A stretch of DNA of 64,000 nt, from positions 22,819-86,818 of the forward strand of contig JBBQTI010000011.1 in the NCBI GenBank assembly GCA_038213435.1, read 5' to 3'. Below are positions 54,873-63,352 of this stretch, piece by piece. The notes below the pieces were generated by a model, which did not search any database, was not told the origin of the DNA, and saw nothing but the letters and a program-made list of their open reading frames with translations. Within the stretch, counting starts at the first letter, position 1, and every line of letters begins with the position of its first letter. A program made the translations under genes and the position numbers. Source of the stretch: PALSA-610 sp038213435. Lineage in GTDB: Bacteria; Actinomycetota; Acidimicrobiia; IMCC26256; PALSA-610.

Positions 54873-55472
54873 GCCGGTCGCGAGGCTCGGACTCAGCCGC
54901 CGGAACGACCCCTCGGCGACCAGCGCACCGAGCCGCGGCACAACCGCCGCGACCGCCGGCGACGCCTTGTGCGCTTCGAGCGCGGCGTCGTCGGCAAACA
55001 GCTCGTACGACACCACGGTGTCGGAATCGTCGGCGGCCTCGTGCATCACGTACACGAGCGTGCCGGGCTCACCGGCGGATGCGGCGTCGACGAGCTCGCG
55101 CAACAGCTCGAGCAGCTCGGCGCGCCTCCCGGGATGGGCGCGCATCGTCGACACATAGGCAATCAACCTTCGAGTTCCTCGTTCTGCGCCACGACCGAAC
55201 CGTTCGATCACCCGCGTTGCGTAGAACTCCGGCCACGGCTCGACCGCTCCCGCCGCGGTGTGCTCCTTGTCGAGCTCGACGAGCATGGAGACGAGCTCGC
55301 TGCGCACCGGAGTCGATCCGAGCACGGTCGACAGTTCCGAGAGCCGCAGCAGCCAGTCGGCGTACCACGACGCCCAGTCGTCGTCGACCCCGTCGGTAAT
55401 CCGGTACACGCGGTGATGGGTCTCGGCGGCTTCTTCGAGCAGCGCGGCCACTCTCCCGGCATCGGTCATCAT
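54861..55472 (-). CDS. Protein with helical N-terminus and ABM-like C-terminal domain
   Basis: A 203-residue protein. Residues 1-90 are helical (AALLEEAAETHHRVYRITDG, WASWYADWLLRLSELS). Residues about 105-190 form an antibiotic-biosynthesis-monooxygenase-type ferredoxin-like domain (LIAYVSTMRAHPGRRAEL, TLVYVMHEA, VVSYELFADDAALEAHKAS, VAAVVPRLGALV). ABM domains act in quinone or heme chemistry or as stress proteins. ATG 55472 has an ATG just behind it. Function unknown. Confidence 0.75.
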   Translation of the reverse strand: MMTDAGRVAALLEEAAETHHRVYRITDGVDDDWASWYADWLLRLSELSTVLGSTPVRSELVSMLVELDKEHTAAGAVEPWPEFYATRVIERFGRGAERGTRRLIAYVSTMRAHPGRRAELLELLRELVDAASAGEPGTLVYVMHEAADDSDTVVSYELFADDAALEAHKASPAVAAVVPRLGALVAEGSFRRLSPSLATGLPT

Positions 55473-55619
55473 GTGCTCCCTCGTCCTCTCACGCGCTGTT
55501 ACGGCACATCACGGGTCGGTTCACATGCGCCCGGTCAGACGTTGAGCTACACATCGGCGGAGCACACGCGGCTCGCTTCACACCTCTTGGACACCGCTTC
55601 GGAAACGCGCGTTCCATTG

Positions 55620-56957
55620 TCACATCGTGACTGCGAGAAGCCGCCACGGATCTGGAACACCCTTGAGCGAGTGCGTACCTCGGTCGTCGAAAACGATGCC
55701 GGATCCCACGACCAGGTCTTTGACCGTCGAGGACACGAGCACCTCTCCGGGTCGAGCGAGCGCGCCGATCCGAGCAGCGATGTGGACTGCGAGGCCGCCG
55801 AGATCGTCGCCTCGTGCTTCACATTCGCCCGTGTGCAGCCCCATCCGTACGTCGACCCCGAGTTCGCGAGTGGCCTTGATGACGGCCTCGGCGCAGCGGA
55901 TTGCCCGCGCGGGTCCGTCGAAGGACACGAAAAAGCCATCTCCGGTGGTCTTGATCTCGCGCCCGCGGAACCGGCGTAACTCCTTCCGCACGGCTCGGTC
56001 ATGCGCGTCGAGAAGCGCCCGCCAACGCTCGTCGCCGAGCGAGGCCGCGAGCTCTGTCGACCCGACGATGTCGGAGAAGACCACGGTGGTGAGAACGCGG
56101 TCGATTTCTACTTCGGGCCGGTAACCGGTCAAGAACTCGGCGACTTCGTCTGCAACGACGTAGTTGTTCGGCGTGATCGCGGTATCCCCGCCCGGGAGCT
56201 CGACGAACTTCGCTCCGTTGATGTGCTCGGCGAGGTAGAGCCCGTGCGCGATCGGGAAAAGCACGCTCTCACGGGCGTGAAGAACCAATGTCGGTACCTG
56301 GATCAACCTGAGAGCAGCTCGGACATCGAGGCTCCGAAGCATGTAGTTGAACTGCGTCGCTGCTGTGCGCGGGGTAGCTGATGCTCGAAACCACTTCGCG
56401 CCGAATTCCAGGAACTCGGAGTGGTCTGCCATGCTCGGGCTCGAGATACGCAACAGTTCCGGCGTTCCCCACAAGCGTTCGATCGTCTTCACTACCGCAT
56501 CGGCAACCTCGGGGGTTGCCCCGATCGGGTAGTCGTCCGCCCCGAGATAACGAGCAGTCGTCGTCAGAAGGATCAGCGCGCTGACGCGTTCGGGGTGCAT
56601 GGCCGCGAACAGGATCGCGATCGGACCACCATCGAGGGTCGCGAAGATCGCCGTGCGCGTGGAGCCAGCCGCGTCGAGCACCGCAACAAGATCCTCCGTC
56701 CACTCCTCCCATGTCGGGAGGGCATTCCGGGGAACACCATCCGACGCGCCCGTACCCCGCCGGTTGAAGAGGATGACTCGGCTGAAAGATGCGAGGCGCG
56801 CCAAGAACGCCGGGGCGAACGGCGCATCCCAAAAGAGCTCGATGTGAGCGCCGGTGCCGTAGAAATAGACAAGGTCGATAGGGCCGTCACCAACGACCTG
56901 GTATGCGACATCGGCGTCGCCTACTGCGACGTACCTCGTCCTCGGGGCGACGTGCAC
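55620..56957 (-). CDS. Alpha/beta hydrolase-like sensor fused to class III nucleotide cyclase
   Basis: A 445-residue protein. Residues 1-280 form an alpha/beta hydrolase fold, but the nucleophile elbow reads ATLDGG with Leu108 where Ser is expected. Residues about 287-445 are a class III cyclase: metal Asp296 (FSDIVGST) and Asp340 (TTGDGFF) and Lys336 are present. This architecture occurs in many actinobacteria. cAMP production is likely; the dead hydrolase may sense a ligand. GTG 56957 starts it. Confidence 0.87.
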   Translation of the reverse strand: MHVAPRTRYVAVGDADVAYQVVGDGPIDLVYFYGTGAHIELFWDAPFAPAFLARLASFSRVILFNRRGTGASDGVPRNALPTWEEWTEDLVAVLDAAGSTRTAIFATLDGGPIAILFAAMHPERVSALILLTTTARYLGADDYPIGATPEVADAVVKTIERLWGTPELLRISSPSMADHSEFLEFGAKWFRASATPRTAATQFNYMLRSLDVRAALRLIQVPTLVLHARESVLFPIAHGLYLAEHINGAKFVELPGGDTAITPNNYVVADEVAEFLTGYRPEVEIDRVLTTVVFSDIVGSTELAASLGDERWRALLDAHDRAVRKELRRFRGREIKTTGDGFFVSFDGPARAIRCAEAVIKATRELGVDVRMGLHTGECEARGDDLGGLAVHIAARIGALARPGEVLVSSTVKDLVVGSGIVFDDRGTHSLKGVPDPWRLLAVTM

Positions 56958-56981
56958 TCACGCATGATGCCCGATGGCGTC

Positions 56982-57221
56982 TTAACCGCGCGTCGTCGGG
57001 GGTGCCGGTATCGGGTTCTCGCCGTCGATCTGGCGGACGAACTCGCCGAGATACCAAGACCAAAACGCTCGCAAGTCGTCAGGTGTCGCGAGCGAGAGCA
57101 GCGTGCCATTGCGGCAATATTCCTCGATCTCGATGAGCACGGGGACAGCCTCGATGATGTGCTGTTTGAACTCGACCGGTACCCATACCTCAACGGTGAT
57201 CGTCGTGTCGCCTCGCGCCAA
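56982..57221 (-). CDS. Hypothetical protein or gene remnant, start uncertain
   Basis: An open frame ends at 56982 and reads as real protein from about 57299 (NLNPEAEAEVEAALARGD, TITVEVWVPVEFKQHIIEAVPVLIEIEEY, DLRAFWSWYLGEFVRQIDG). There is no ATG or GTG in this frame after the flavoprotein stop; the first usable start is TTG 57221, giving 79 residues. It may use that start, an unusual one, or be the tail of a lost gene. No family recognised. Confidence 0.45.
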   Translation of the reverse strand: MARGDTTITVEVWVPVEFKQHIIEAVPVLIEIEEYCRNGTLLSLATPDDLRAFWSWYLGEFVRQIDGENPIPAPPTTRG

Positions 57222-57291
57222 CGCGGCTTCGACTTCCGCTTCGGCTTCAGGGTTGAGGTTCGCATAGCGAGAGTCGGACCCGAAGAGAAGG

Positions 57292-59040
57292 TCATTCGAG
57301 CAGGCGGCCGGCTGAGTCGGCAGGGCCGGACTGGTCCAGCCATGTTCGGAGCGCGTCGCGCACCGGAAGGACCGGCTCGCTCCACGGATCGACGAGCCGC
57401 CCGTCGTCACCGAGGCAGTTGTAGAAGTTGACCTGGAGCGCGGGGTCGAGGTCGCGGAAGTCAGCCCGGTTGTGGCAGCCGCGCGATTCCTGCCGCGCGA
57501 GGGCGCCTCGCATAGTGGCCTCGGCCACGAGCAACCCGGCGCGAAGGTCGATGAGCTGAGCCAGATCCGACCAACCTTCTGCGCTGGGCCGAACGTCGAC
57601 GTCCGCCACGACTGCACGGATCTCGTCGAGCCGGGAGAGCCCCTCGCGCAGGCCGGCATCGTCACGCACGACCCCGCAGCGTTCCCACATCACGTTTCGC
57701 GCCGCCCGCTGGAGAGGACGCGCCAGTTCCGGCCCCGAGCCGATCATCGCATCCAGCTCGTCGCCGGCTTCCTCGACGACGCGACGGGGGTGGATGGCAA
57801 TGTCGCAGCCCGCCGAGAACGAGGCGGCCGCAACGCCGGCGCGTTTGCCGAACACGATGGTCTCGACGAGCGAGTTCCCGCCCAGCCGATTTGCGCCGTG
57901 TAGCCCGGCGGTGCACTCGCCGGCGGCGTAGAGCCCGACCAGCTCGGTGGCATGGGTCTCGGGCTCGACCACGATCCCGCCCATCGAGTAGTGCGCCGTG
58001 GGTGCCACTTCCATTCGCTCTCGCGAGATGTCGAGCATTTGGTACTCGATGAACTGGCGGTACATGCGCGGCAGTTTCGTGACGATGAGGTCCTTCGGCA
58101 CGTGCGTGATATCGAGAAACACACCGCCGTTCGGGCCGCCCCGTCCCTCCGCGATCTCGGTGTAGTTGGCCAGCGCCACCCGATCGCGCGTGCTGAGCTC
58201 CATCCGCTTCGAGTCGTAGCGCTCCATGAAGCGCTCGTCGAGGGCGTTGTAGAGGTGACCCCCTTCGCCCCGTACCGCCTCGGTCACCAGTATTCCGGCT
58301 GCCTCCTCGGGAGCGACCATGCCCGTCGGATGGAACTGCACGAGCTCCATGTCCATCACGCGACATCCGGCGCGAAGCGCGAGAGCGATCGCCTCGCCGA
58401 AGTTCTCGTCACGGCGCGAGGAGCTGCGCCGCCAGATGCGCGTGTGACCGCCGCCGCAGAGGACGACCGCGTCGGCGAGGAACGCGGTACGGCTGCCGTC
58501 GTGCAGGTCGAACGCAAGGGCGCCGAAGCAGGCGCCGTCGGCGATCAACAGCCGCGAGACGTAGTGCTCCTCGACGATTGGAATGCCCAGCGCGGTGACC
58601 TTGGCTGCCAGCGTTTGCAGGATGGCGCGACCCGAGTAGTCGCCGGCGTAGCACGTGCGGCGCCAGCGGTGGGCGCCGAAAAACCGTTGATCGATGCGTC
58701 CGTCCTCGGTGCGAGCGAACTCGCATCCCCACGCGGCCAGCTCCTCCACGGCCGCCGGCGCCTCGCGCACCAATATCTCGACGACACGAGGATCGCCGAG
58801 CAGGTAGCCCTCCCCGAGCGTGTCGGCGAAATGCTGCTGCCACGAGTCCTCCGGGTCTCGGGTACCGAGGACGGCGTTGATCCCTCCCGAAGCGAGCACC
58901 GTGTGCGCGTCGAGCCGGGAGCGCTTCCCGACGACGACGACCTCGGCCCCCGCTTCGTGAGCGGCGATCGCGGCCCGCAGTCCGGCACCGCCGGAGCCGA
59001 TCACGAGAATGCTTGCCGTGTGGGTCCGCACTCTCGTCAC
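57292..59040 (-). CDS. Succinate dehydrogenase/fumarate reductase-type flavoprotein
   Basis: A 582-residue FAD protein of the SdhA/FrdA/NadB family. The N-terminal VIGSGGAGLRAAIAA binds FAD, His46 (AHTVLASGG) is at the site of covalent FAD linkage used by SdhA and FrdA (NadB lacks it), QFHPTG and HYSMGGI are the substrate-side motifs. No iron-sulfur or membrane-anchor subunit is near, so it could be a soluble or orphan enzyme. ATG 59040 starts it. Confidence 0.87.
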   Translation of the reverse strand: MTRVRTHTASILVIGSGGAGLRAAIAAHEAGAEVVVVGKRSRLDAHTVLASGGINAVLGTRDPEDSWQQHFADTLGEGYLLGDPRVVEILVREAPAAVEELAAWGCEFARTEDGRIDQRFFGAHRWRRTCYAGDYSGRAILQTLAAKVTALGIPIVEEHYVSRLLIADGACFGALAFDLHDGSRTAFLADAVVLCGGGHTRIWRRSSSRRDENFGEAIALALRAGCRVMDMELVQFHPTGMVAPEEAAGILVTEAVRGEGGHLYNALDERFMERYDSKRMELSTRDRVALANYTEIAEGRGGPNGGVFLDITHVPKDLIVTKLPRMYRQFIEYQMLDISRERMEVAPTAHYSMGGIVVEPETHATELVGLYAAGECTAGLHGANRLGGNSLVETIVFGKRAGVAAASFSAGCDIAIHPRRVVEEAGDELDAMIGSGPELARPLQRAARNVMWERCGVVRDDAGLREGLSRLDEIRAVVADVDVRPSAEGWSDLAQLIDLRAGLLVAEATMRGALARQESRGCHNRADFRDLDPALQVNFYNCLGDDGRLVDPWSEPVLPVRDALRTWLDQSGPADSAGRLLE

Positions 59041-59126
59041 GCGACGATCTGTCCGGGTGGAAGCTTCACGGTGTTGCGCGCCACGCGGTCATCTTGCCCG
59101 ACCGGAACGCCTGTCGGGGAGTGCGC

Positions 59127-59945
59127 CTAAACCGGGCGGAGGTGCGACTCCGTGACGAGCGCTCCTCGAGGGAGATAGGGCCGGGCCGACTTCGACGCCA
59201 TGATGCCGTAGTCGGCGCGCAGGCGTGCCATTCCCTCGTTGTGCCCGGTGTAGCTCGACGGCTGCTCGAGCATCCACACGATTCCCTCGGCCGCGACGTC
59301 CGACGGCTCCCAATCGGAGTGGTCGGCGTCCGGCATGTTGAACAGGAAACCTTCCGACGCGACCGGCACGTCGATCCGGAACGTGTTGACGGAGATGTCG
59401 AACGGCCGGAGCTGATGCGCGGCCGAGACGGTGAGGTGCTCGAGCGCGGCCTTCGCCATGCCGTACGCCATGAGCTCCGGGATGTAGTTCAAGCTCGCGA
59501 CCGACGAGACGTTGACGATCGCGCCCTCGCCCTGTTCCTTCATCGCCGGGGTGGCCGCCCGTATCGCGATCAACGGCGCGCGCAGGTCCACCTGCATCAC
59601 GAGATCGAAGCGTTTCATCTCGAGCGCGAGATCGCCCGCGAACGTGATCGCCGCGTTGTTGACGAGCACGTCGAGTCGACCGAAGCGTTCGATCGTGGTC
59701 GCGACCATGCGCTCGATTTCGTCGTCCCGGGCGAGGTTGGTCGGGACTGCAATTGCTTCGCCGCCGGCTGCGGTGATCCGACGCACCGTGTCGTCGACGG
59801 TACCGGGGATCGGCAGCGGCGAATCGTCGGTCGCGCGCGCCGCGCACGCGATCTTGCATCCGCGCCGCGCGAGCAGCTCGGCGGTGGCCGCGCCCACACC
59901 GCGCGACGCACCGGTGACGATCGCGACCCTTCCCGAAAGGTCCAT
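59127..59945 (-). CDS. Short-chain dehydrogenase/reductase
   Basis: A 272-residue SDR of the longer type. TGASRGVGAAT near 11-21, VNNAAI, the catalytic VSSVAS and YGMAK (Tyr-xxx-Lys) are present. The 20-residue insertion after CAARATDD and before VRRITAAGGEA is seen in SDRs acting on hydrophobic alcohols. ATG 59945 lies 9 bases after the stop of the LigD-Pol gene, so both may share a transcript. Confidence 0.9.
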   Translation of the reverse strand: MDLSGRVAIVTGASRGVGAATAELLARRGCKIACAARATDDSPLPIPGTVDDTVRRITAAGGEAIAVPTNLARDDEIERMVATTIERFGRLDVLVNNAAITFAGDLALEMKRFDLVMQVDLRAPLIAIRAATPAMKEQGEGAIVNVSSVASLNYIPELMAYGMAKAALEHLTVSAAHQLRPFDISVNTFRIDVPVASEGFLFNMPDADHSDWEPSDVAAEGIVWMLEQPSSYTGHNEGMARLRADYGIMASKSARPYLPRGALVTESHLRPV

Positions 59946-59954
59946 GCGGCGACC

Positions 59955-60872
59955 CTAGAGCGCGGGCAGGTCTTGCTCCAGGGTCAGCGAGTCGGCGTAG
60001 AGGTCGCCGTGCTCTGCGACGCGTGCGACGATCGTCTCTGCTTCGAATGTGAGCGCGTCGTCGTCGCCGGCTTCGAGCGCGGCCTCGACCTCCGACCAGG
60101 CGAGGGGTGCGGAAACGGTCGGTCGGTCGCGCAGCCGTAAGGAGTATGCGCAGACGGTCGTCTTGTGCCGGTCGTTCTGGCTCCAGTCGATGAACACCTT
60201 GCCCGGGCGCTTGCTGCGCGTCATGTCGACGAGCACCCGATCGGGATCGCGCGACTCGAGCAGCTGGCCGAGCGCGAGCGCGAATCGCTTGGTCTCCTCG
60301 TCGGAGGCACCCGAGCCGTGTATCGGTACCGACAGGTGCAATCCCTTGCCGCCCGACGTCTTCACGACGCATTGCAGCTCGAGGCGCGCGAGCGTCTCGC
60401 GCAGGTCGAGCGCGACGCGACAGCAGTCGATGATCGTCGCGGGCGCGCCCGGATCCAGGTCGATCACCATCGCGGTCGGGTGCGCGGGATCGGCGAGCGT
60501 CCACTGATGGGTGTGGAGCTCGAGTGCGGCCAGATTGGCGAGCCACACCAGGGCCGGGAGCTCCTCGACCAGACATCCCTTGGTGCCGCCGGTTGCCTCG
60601 TTTCCGGGCGCGGTGTCGACCCAATCCGGACGATGCGAAGGGCAGTTCTTCTCGAAGAAGCGGGGGCCGTCCGGGCCGTCGGGTGCCCGGAGCAGGGTGG
60701 GCGGACGCTGCGCGAGGTGGGGGAGCACGAAGGGCGCGATCCGGCGGTAATAGTCGATCACGTCGGCTTTGCGGAATCCGGCGGCGGGGTAAAGCACCTT
60801 GTCGAGATTCGAGAGTGTGAGCTCGCGGCCCTCGATCTCGACCTTCTTCCGGCTCGCTTGCCCCCTCGCCAT
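59955..60872 (-). CDS. NHEJ primase-polymerase, LigD Pol domain
   Basis: A 305-residue archaeo-eukaryotic-primase-type polymerase. Asp138 and Asp140 (VIDLDPG) bind metal, KTSGGKGLHLSVPI and FIDWSQND are the other active-site motifs, and LSNLDKVLYP near 20-29 is the usual N-terminal signature. It fills gaps with ribonucleotides at broken ends together with Ku. No ligase or nuclease domain is fused. Divergent from ku, 16 bases between starts. Confidence 0.94.
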   Translation of the reverse strand: MARGQASRKKVEIEGRELTLSNLDKVLYPAAGFRKADVIDYYRRIAPFVLPHLAQRPPTLLRAPDGPDGPRFFEKNCPSHRPDWVDTAPGNEATGGTKGCLVEELPALVWLANLAALELHTHQWTLADPAHPTAMVIDLDPGAPATIIDCCRVALDLRETLARLELQCVVKTSGGKGLHLSVPIHGSGASDEETKRFALALGQLLESRDPDRVLVDMTRSKRPGKVFIDWSQNDRHKTTVCAYSLRLRDRPTVSAPLAWSEVEAALEAGDDDALTFEAETIVARVAEHGDLYADSLTLEQDLPAL

Positions 60873-60888
60873 ATCTAGACTTCACCTT

Positions 60889-61803
60889 ATGCCCAGTGCC
60901 ATTTGGACCGGCTCGATCAGCTTCGGCCTCGTGCAAGTACCGGTGCGCCTCGTCGGCGCGACCAAGAGCCGCGACGTCAGCTTCAACCAGCTCGAAGAGG
61001 GAACCGGCGCGCGCATCCGGTACAAGAAGGTGTCGGACGTCACCGGCGAGGAGGTACCGGCCGAGCGGATCAAGCGCGGCTACGAGATATCGAAGGGTCG
61101 CTACGTGATGATCGAGCCCGACGAGCTCGACGTCCTGCGTCCGAAGGGAGGTCACGCCATCGAGATCGAGGAATTCGTCGACCTCGACGAGATCGATCCC
61201 CTTTACTTCGAGCAGCCGTACTATCTCGTCCCCGACGCCCGGGGCGTGAAGCCGTACAAGCTTCTCGTCGAGGCGATGACGGAGCTCAACAAGGTCGCGA
61301 TCGGCCGCATCATCGTGCGCAGCAAGGAACGCCTCGTCGCGATCCGACCGGTCGACGGCATGCTGTGCATCGAGACGATGCGCTACGCCGACGAAGTTCT
61401 TCCCCGCACCGACCTCGTCCCCGACGATGCCGACGTCGAGCTGAACGAACGCGAACGCGCGATGGCGCGCCAGCTCGTGGAGTCACTCGCGGCGGACCAC
61501 TTCGAGCCGGAGAAGTATCACGACCAGTACCGCGAGCAGGTGCTCGATCTGATCGAACGCAAGGCGGCCGGAGAGGAGATCGTCGCCGAGCCGCTCGTCG
61601 AGGCGCCCGCCAAGGTGCTCGACCTGGTCGCCGCGCTCGAAGCGTCGCTCGAGAAGGCACAGAGCGCGAAGGAACGGCACCCGAGCGTGGCCGCTGCGGG
61701 TTCGCCGCAAAAACGCGCGAAGGTGCCGGCGAAAAAGTCGGCCGCCAAGAAGACGCCGGTCAAAACGCCGGCGAAGACGGCCGCGAAAAAGCGCAGCGCC
61801 TAG
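60889..61803 (+). CDS. ku: Non-homologous end-joining protein Ku
   Basis: A 304-residue homodimeric DNA-end-binding protein. AIWTGSISFGLVQVPVRL at the start, RIRYKKVSDVTGEEV, KGRYVMIEPDEL and YYLVPDARGVKPYKLL are standard. The tail after residue 265 is Lys/Ala/Pro-rich (AKKSAAKKTPVKTPAK), as in actinobacterial Ku proteins with DNA-binding extensions. ATG 60889 is the family start. Paired with the divergent LigD-Pol gene. Confidence 0.96.
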   Translation: MPSAIWTGSISFGLVQVPVRLVGATKSRDVSFNQLEEGTGARIRYKKVSDVTGEEVPAERIKRGYEISKGRYVMIEPDELDVLRPKGGHAIEIEEFVDLDEIDPLYFEQPYYLVPDARGVKPYKLLVEAMTELNKVAIGRIIVRSKERLVAIRPVDGMLCIETMRYADEVLPRTDLVPDDADVELNERERAMARQLVESLAADHFEPEKYHDQYREQVLDLIERKAAGEEIVAEPLVEAPAKVLDLVAALEASLEKAQSAKERHPSVAAAGSPQKRAKVPAKKSAAKKTPVKTPAKTAAKKRSA

Positions 61804-61908
61804 CACCCGCCGCTTGGCCCTTGACATCTCACTCGGACCGGCGCGACCGTGTGGATGTGTCCTGAGAACGGTCTCCTGTACGACGTTCCGAGGCCGGAGG
61901 TTGAGGGG

Positions 61909-62286
61909 ATGGATTCGGTATCTTTCGAGATCCGACACCGTCACGACGGCGCGGCGGTAGTGAGGCTCGGCGGTGAGCTCGACCTGTGTACCGGACCCGA
62001 CGTCGCCTCGCGCCTGCGCCGCCTCTTGCAGACCTCCCCGGTCGAGACGGTCTTTCTTGATCTCACTGGCCTCACCTACTGTGACTGCACCGGACTGAAC
62101 GTCTTCGCGAACGCCCAACGCGACGCCGAGCTCCTCGGCAAGAGCATCGTGCTCACGCAGCCCGGTGGTCTGCTCCGTCGGGTTTTCGACAGCGTGCAGT
62201 TCGGCCGCGTCGTCAGGATCACGGACGAAGCGAACCCGTTCGACGACAGAGAGGGGTCGACCGGCGCCGACGTCGGCGAACCGTAA
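61909..62286 (+). CDS. STAS-domain anti-anti-sigma factor
   Basis: A 125-residue STAS protein (RsbV/SpoIIAA fold). VVRLGGELDLCTGPDVASRL near 18-37 and FLDLTGLTYCDCTGLNVF near 54-71; the regulatory Ser/Thr site usually read as D-S-S or D-C-T is here CDCTG. When unphosphorylated such proteins bind the anti-sigma kinase. ATG 61909 has GGAGG eight bases upstream. First gene of a switch operon; the next starts 3 bases later. Confidence 0.9.
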   Translation: MDSVSFEIRHRHDGAAVVRLGGELDLCTGPDVASRLRRLLQTSPVETVFLDLTGLTYCDCTGLNVFANAQRDAELLGKSIVLTQPGGLLRRVFDSVQFGRVVRITDEANPFDDREGSTGADVGEP

Positions 62287-62289
62287 GTC

Positions 62290-62682
62290 ATGATCCGATC
62301 GTTGGCCGCCCGCCTCGAACCCGATCCACTAGCCGTGCGGGAAACCCGCAGGTTCGTGCGAGACATCCTCCGGGTCTGGGATGCCGAGATACTCGCGGAA
62401 GTCGCAGAGCTCCTCGCGGGCGAGCTCGTCACCAACGCGGTGCTCTATGCCGAGACGCCGATCGACGTGCATCTGGCCTGGAGCGACGGCGACACCCCGC
62501 GCTTGCGGGTGAACGTGTGCGACGAGGCGGACGCGATGCCGCAGATCGTCGAACCGCCGCGCCCCGGTGGCCACGGCGGCTACGGCCTGCGCTTGCTCGA
62601 ACGGTTCTCGAGCGACTGGGGCGTCGAACGTCGCGCCAGCGGCGGCAAGTGCGTCTGGTTCGAGGTGGGGGCGAACCTCTGA
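62290..62682 (+). CDS. RsbW-like anti-sigma/serine kinase (HATPase_c)
   Basis: A 130-residue GHKL ATPase. The N-box ELLAGELVTNAVLYA near 41-55 and the G2-type GGYGLRLLERFSSDWGV near 96-112 bind ATP, with D-E-A-D as the G1 part. Such proteins hold a sigma factor or phosphorylate STAS partners; no sigma gene is in sight. Stop overlaps the next tiny ORF (TGATG). Confidence 0.9.
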   Translation: MIRSLAARLEPDPLAVRETRRFVRDILRVWDAEILAEVAELLAGELVTNAVLYAETPIDVHLAWSDGDTPRLRVNVCDEADAMPQIVEPPRPGGHGGYGLRLLERFSSDWGVERRASGGKCVWFEVGANL

Positions 62683-62735
62683 TGGACGATCTCCTCGACG
62701 ACGTCGATGTGGCGACACGCCGGGCGGCGTGGTGA
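62682..62735 (+). CDS. 17-codon ORF linking anti-sigma and STAS genes
   Basis: ATG 62682 overlaps the anti-sigma stop by one base, and its own stop (62733-62735) overlaps the GTG of the next STAS gene. The peptide would be MDDLLDDVDVATRRAAW. It might be a real small peptide, a coupling device for translation, or a chance frame. No ribosome-binding site stands alone before it. Confidence 0.35.
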   Translation: MDDLLDDVDVATRRAAW

Positions 62736-63085
62736 CCATTTCCACCGTCAGCATCGAACGGCGCGACGCGCTGCCGGTGGTTCACGTGCGCGGAGAGATC
62801 GAGTTCACGAATTCCGACGCGGTGCGCACCGACGTACTCGCGACGGTCCCGCTCGACGGGCCCGGCATGATTCTCGACCTCACGCAAACGACCCACCTCG
62901 ACAGCAGCGGCGTTCGTCTGCTGTTCGAAGTCGCCGAACTCCTACGCGTTCGTCGAAAGCTGCTCATCCTCGTGGCAACGCAGGAAGGACTGATTCGACG
63001 CGTCATCGCACTGACGAAGCTCGACGACGTGGTGCTCCTCGTCGCAACGGTCGACGAAGCGCTGACCATCCTGCGCCACGGCTGA
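62732..63085 (+). CDS. Second STAS-domain protein
   Basis: A 117-residue STAS protein. VVHVRGEIEFTNSDAVRTDV near 14-33 and ILDLTQTTHLDSSGVRLLFEVAELL near 48-72 include the classic D-S-S-G site whose Ser is phosphorylated by the kinase. GTG 62732 (or GTG 62729) starts it, overlapping the tiny ORF. Together with the first STAS gene and kinase it forms a partner-switching cascade. Confidence 0.9.
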   Translation: MTISTVSIERRDALPVVHVRGEIEFTNSDAVRTDVLATVPLDGPGMILDLTQTTHLDSSGVRLLFEVAELLRVRRKLLILVATQEGLIRRVIALTKLDDVVLLVATVDEALTILRHG

Positions 63086-63114
63086 GTCGAGCCGCTCGCG
63101 CCTTCGCCGCCGCG

Positions 63115-63312
63115 TCACGACGCGAGCCGCTTCGGCGTGGGCCGCGGCACCGTGCGAGTCGGGAGAATGCGCACCTCCGCGGCCTCCGGCTCGTGTTCGG
63201 CCTCGAGCCATCCGCAGGCGGTGCAGACCGGCGAGCCGTTGCCGGCGCCGCCGAACGTTGCACACGCTTCGAACGCGGCGCTGACCAGCTGGTTTCCCTC
63301 GATCGTCCCCAT
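63115..63312 (-). CDS. Small CxxC protein
   Basis: A 65-residue protein with Cys residues in FEACATFGG and PVCTACGW (a CxxC pair) and an acidic-to-basic C-terminus. Could bind zinc as a small ribbon. ATG 63312 is chosen over ATG 63324. No family recognised. Convergent with the STAS gene, and upstream of it on the same strand lies a binding-protein gene. Confidence 0.6.
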   Translation of the reverse strand: MGTIEGNQLVSAAFEACATFGGAGNGSPVCTACGWLEAEHEPEAAEVRILPTRTVPRPTPKRLAS

Positions 63313-63352
63313 GCGGGAGAGCATGACAGGGGGGTGTGACAACGACTGGGGG

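Noticed and set aside
61821..61826. TTGACA as a -35 box before the STAS gene
   Set aside because: No -10-like hexamer at the right distance.
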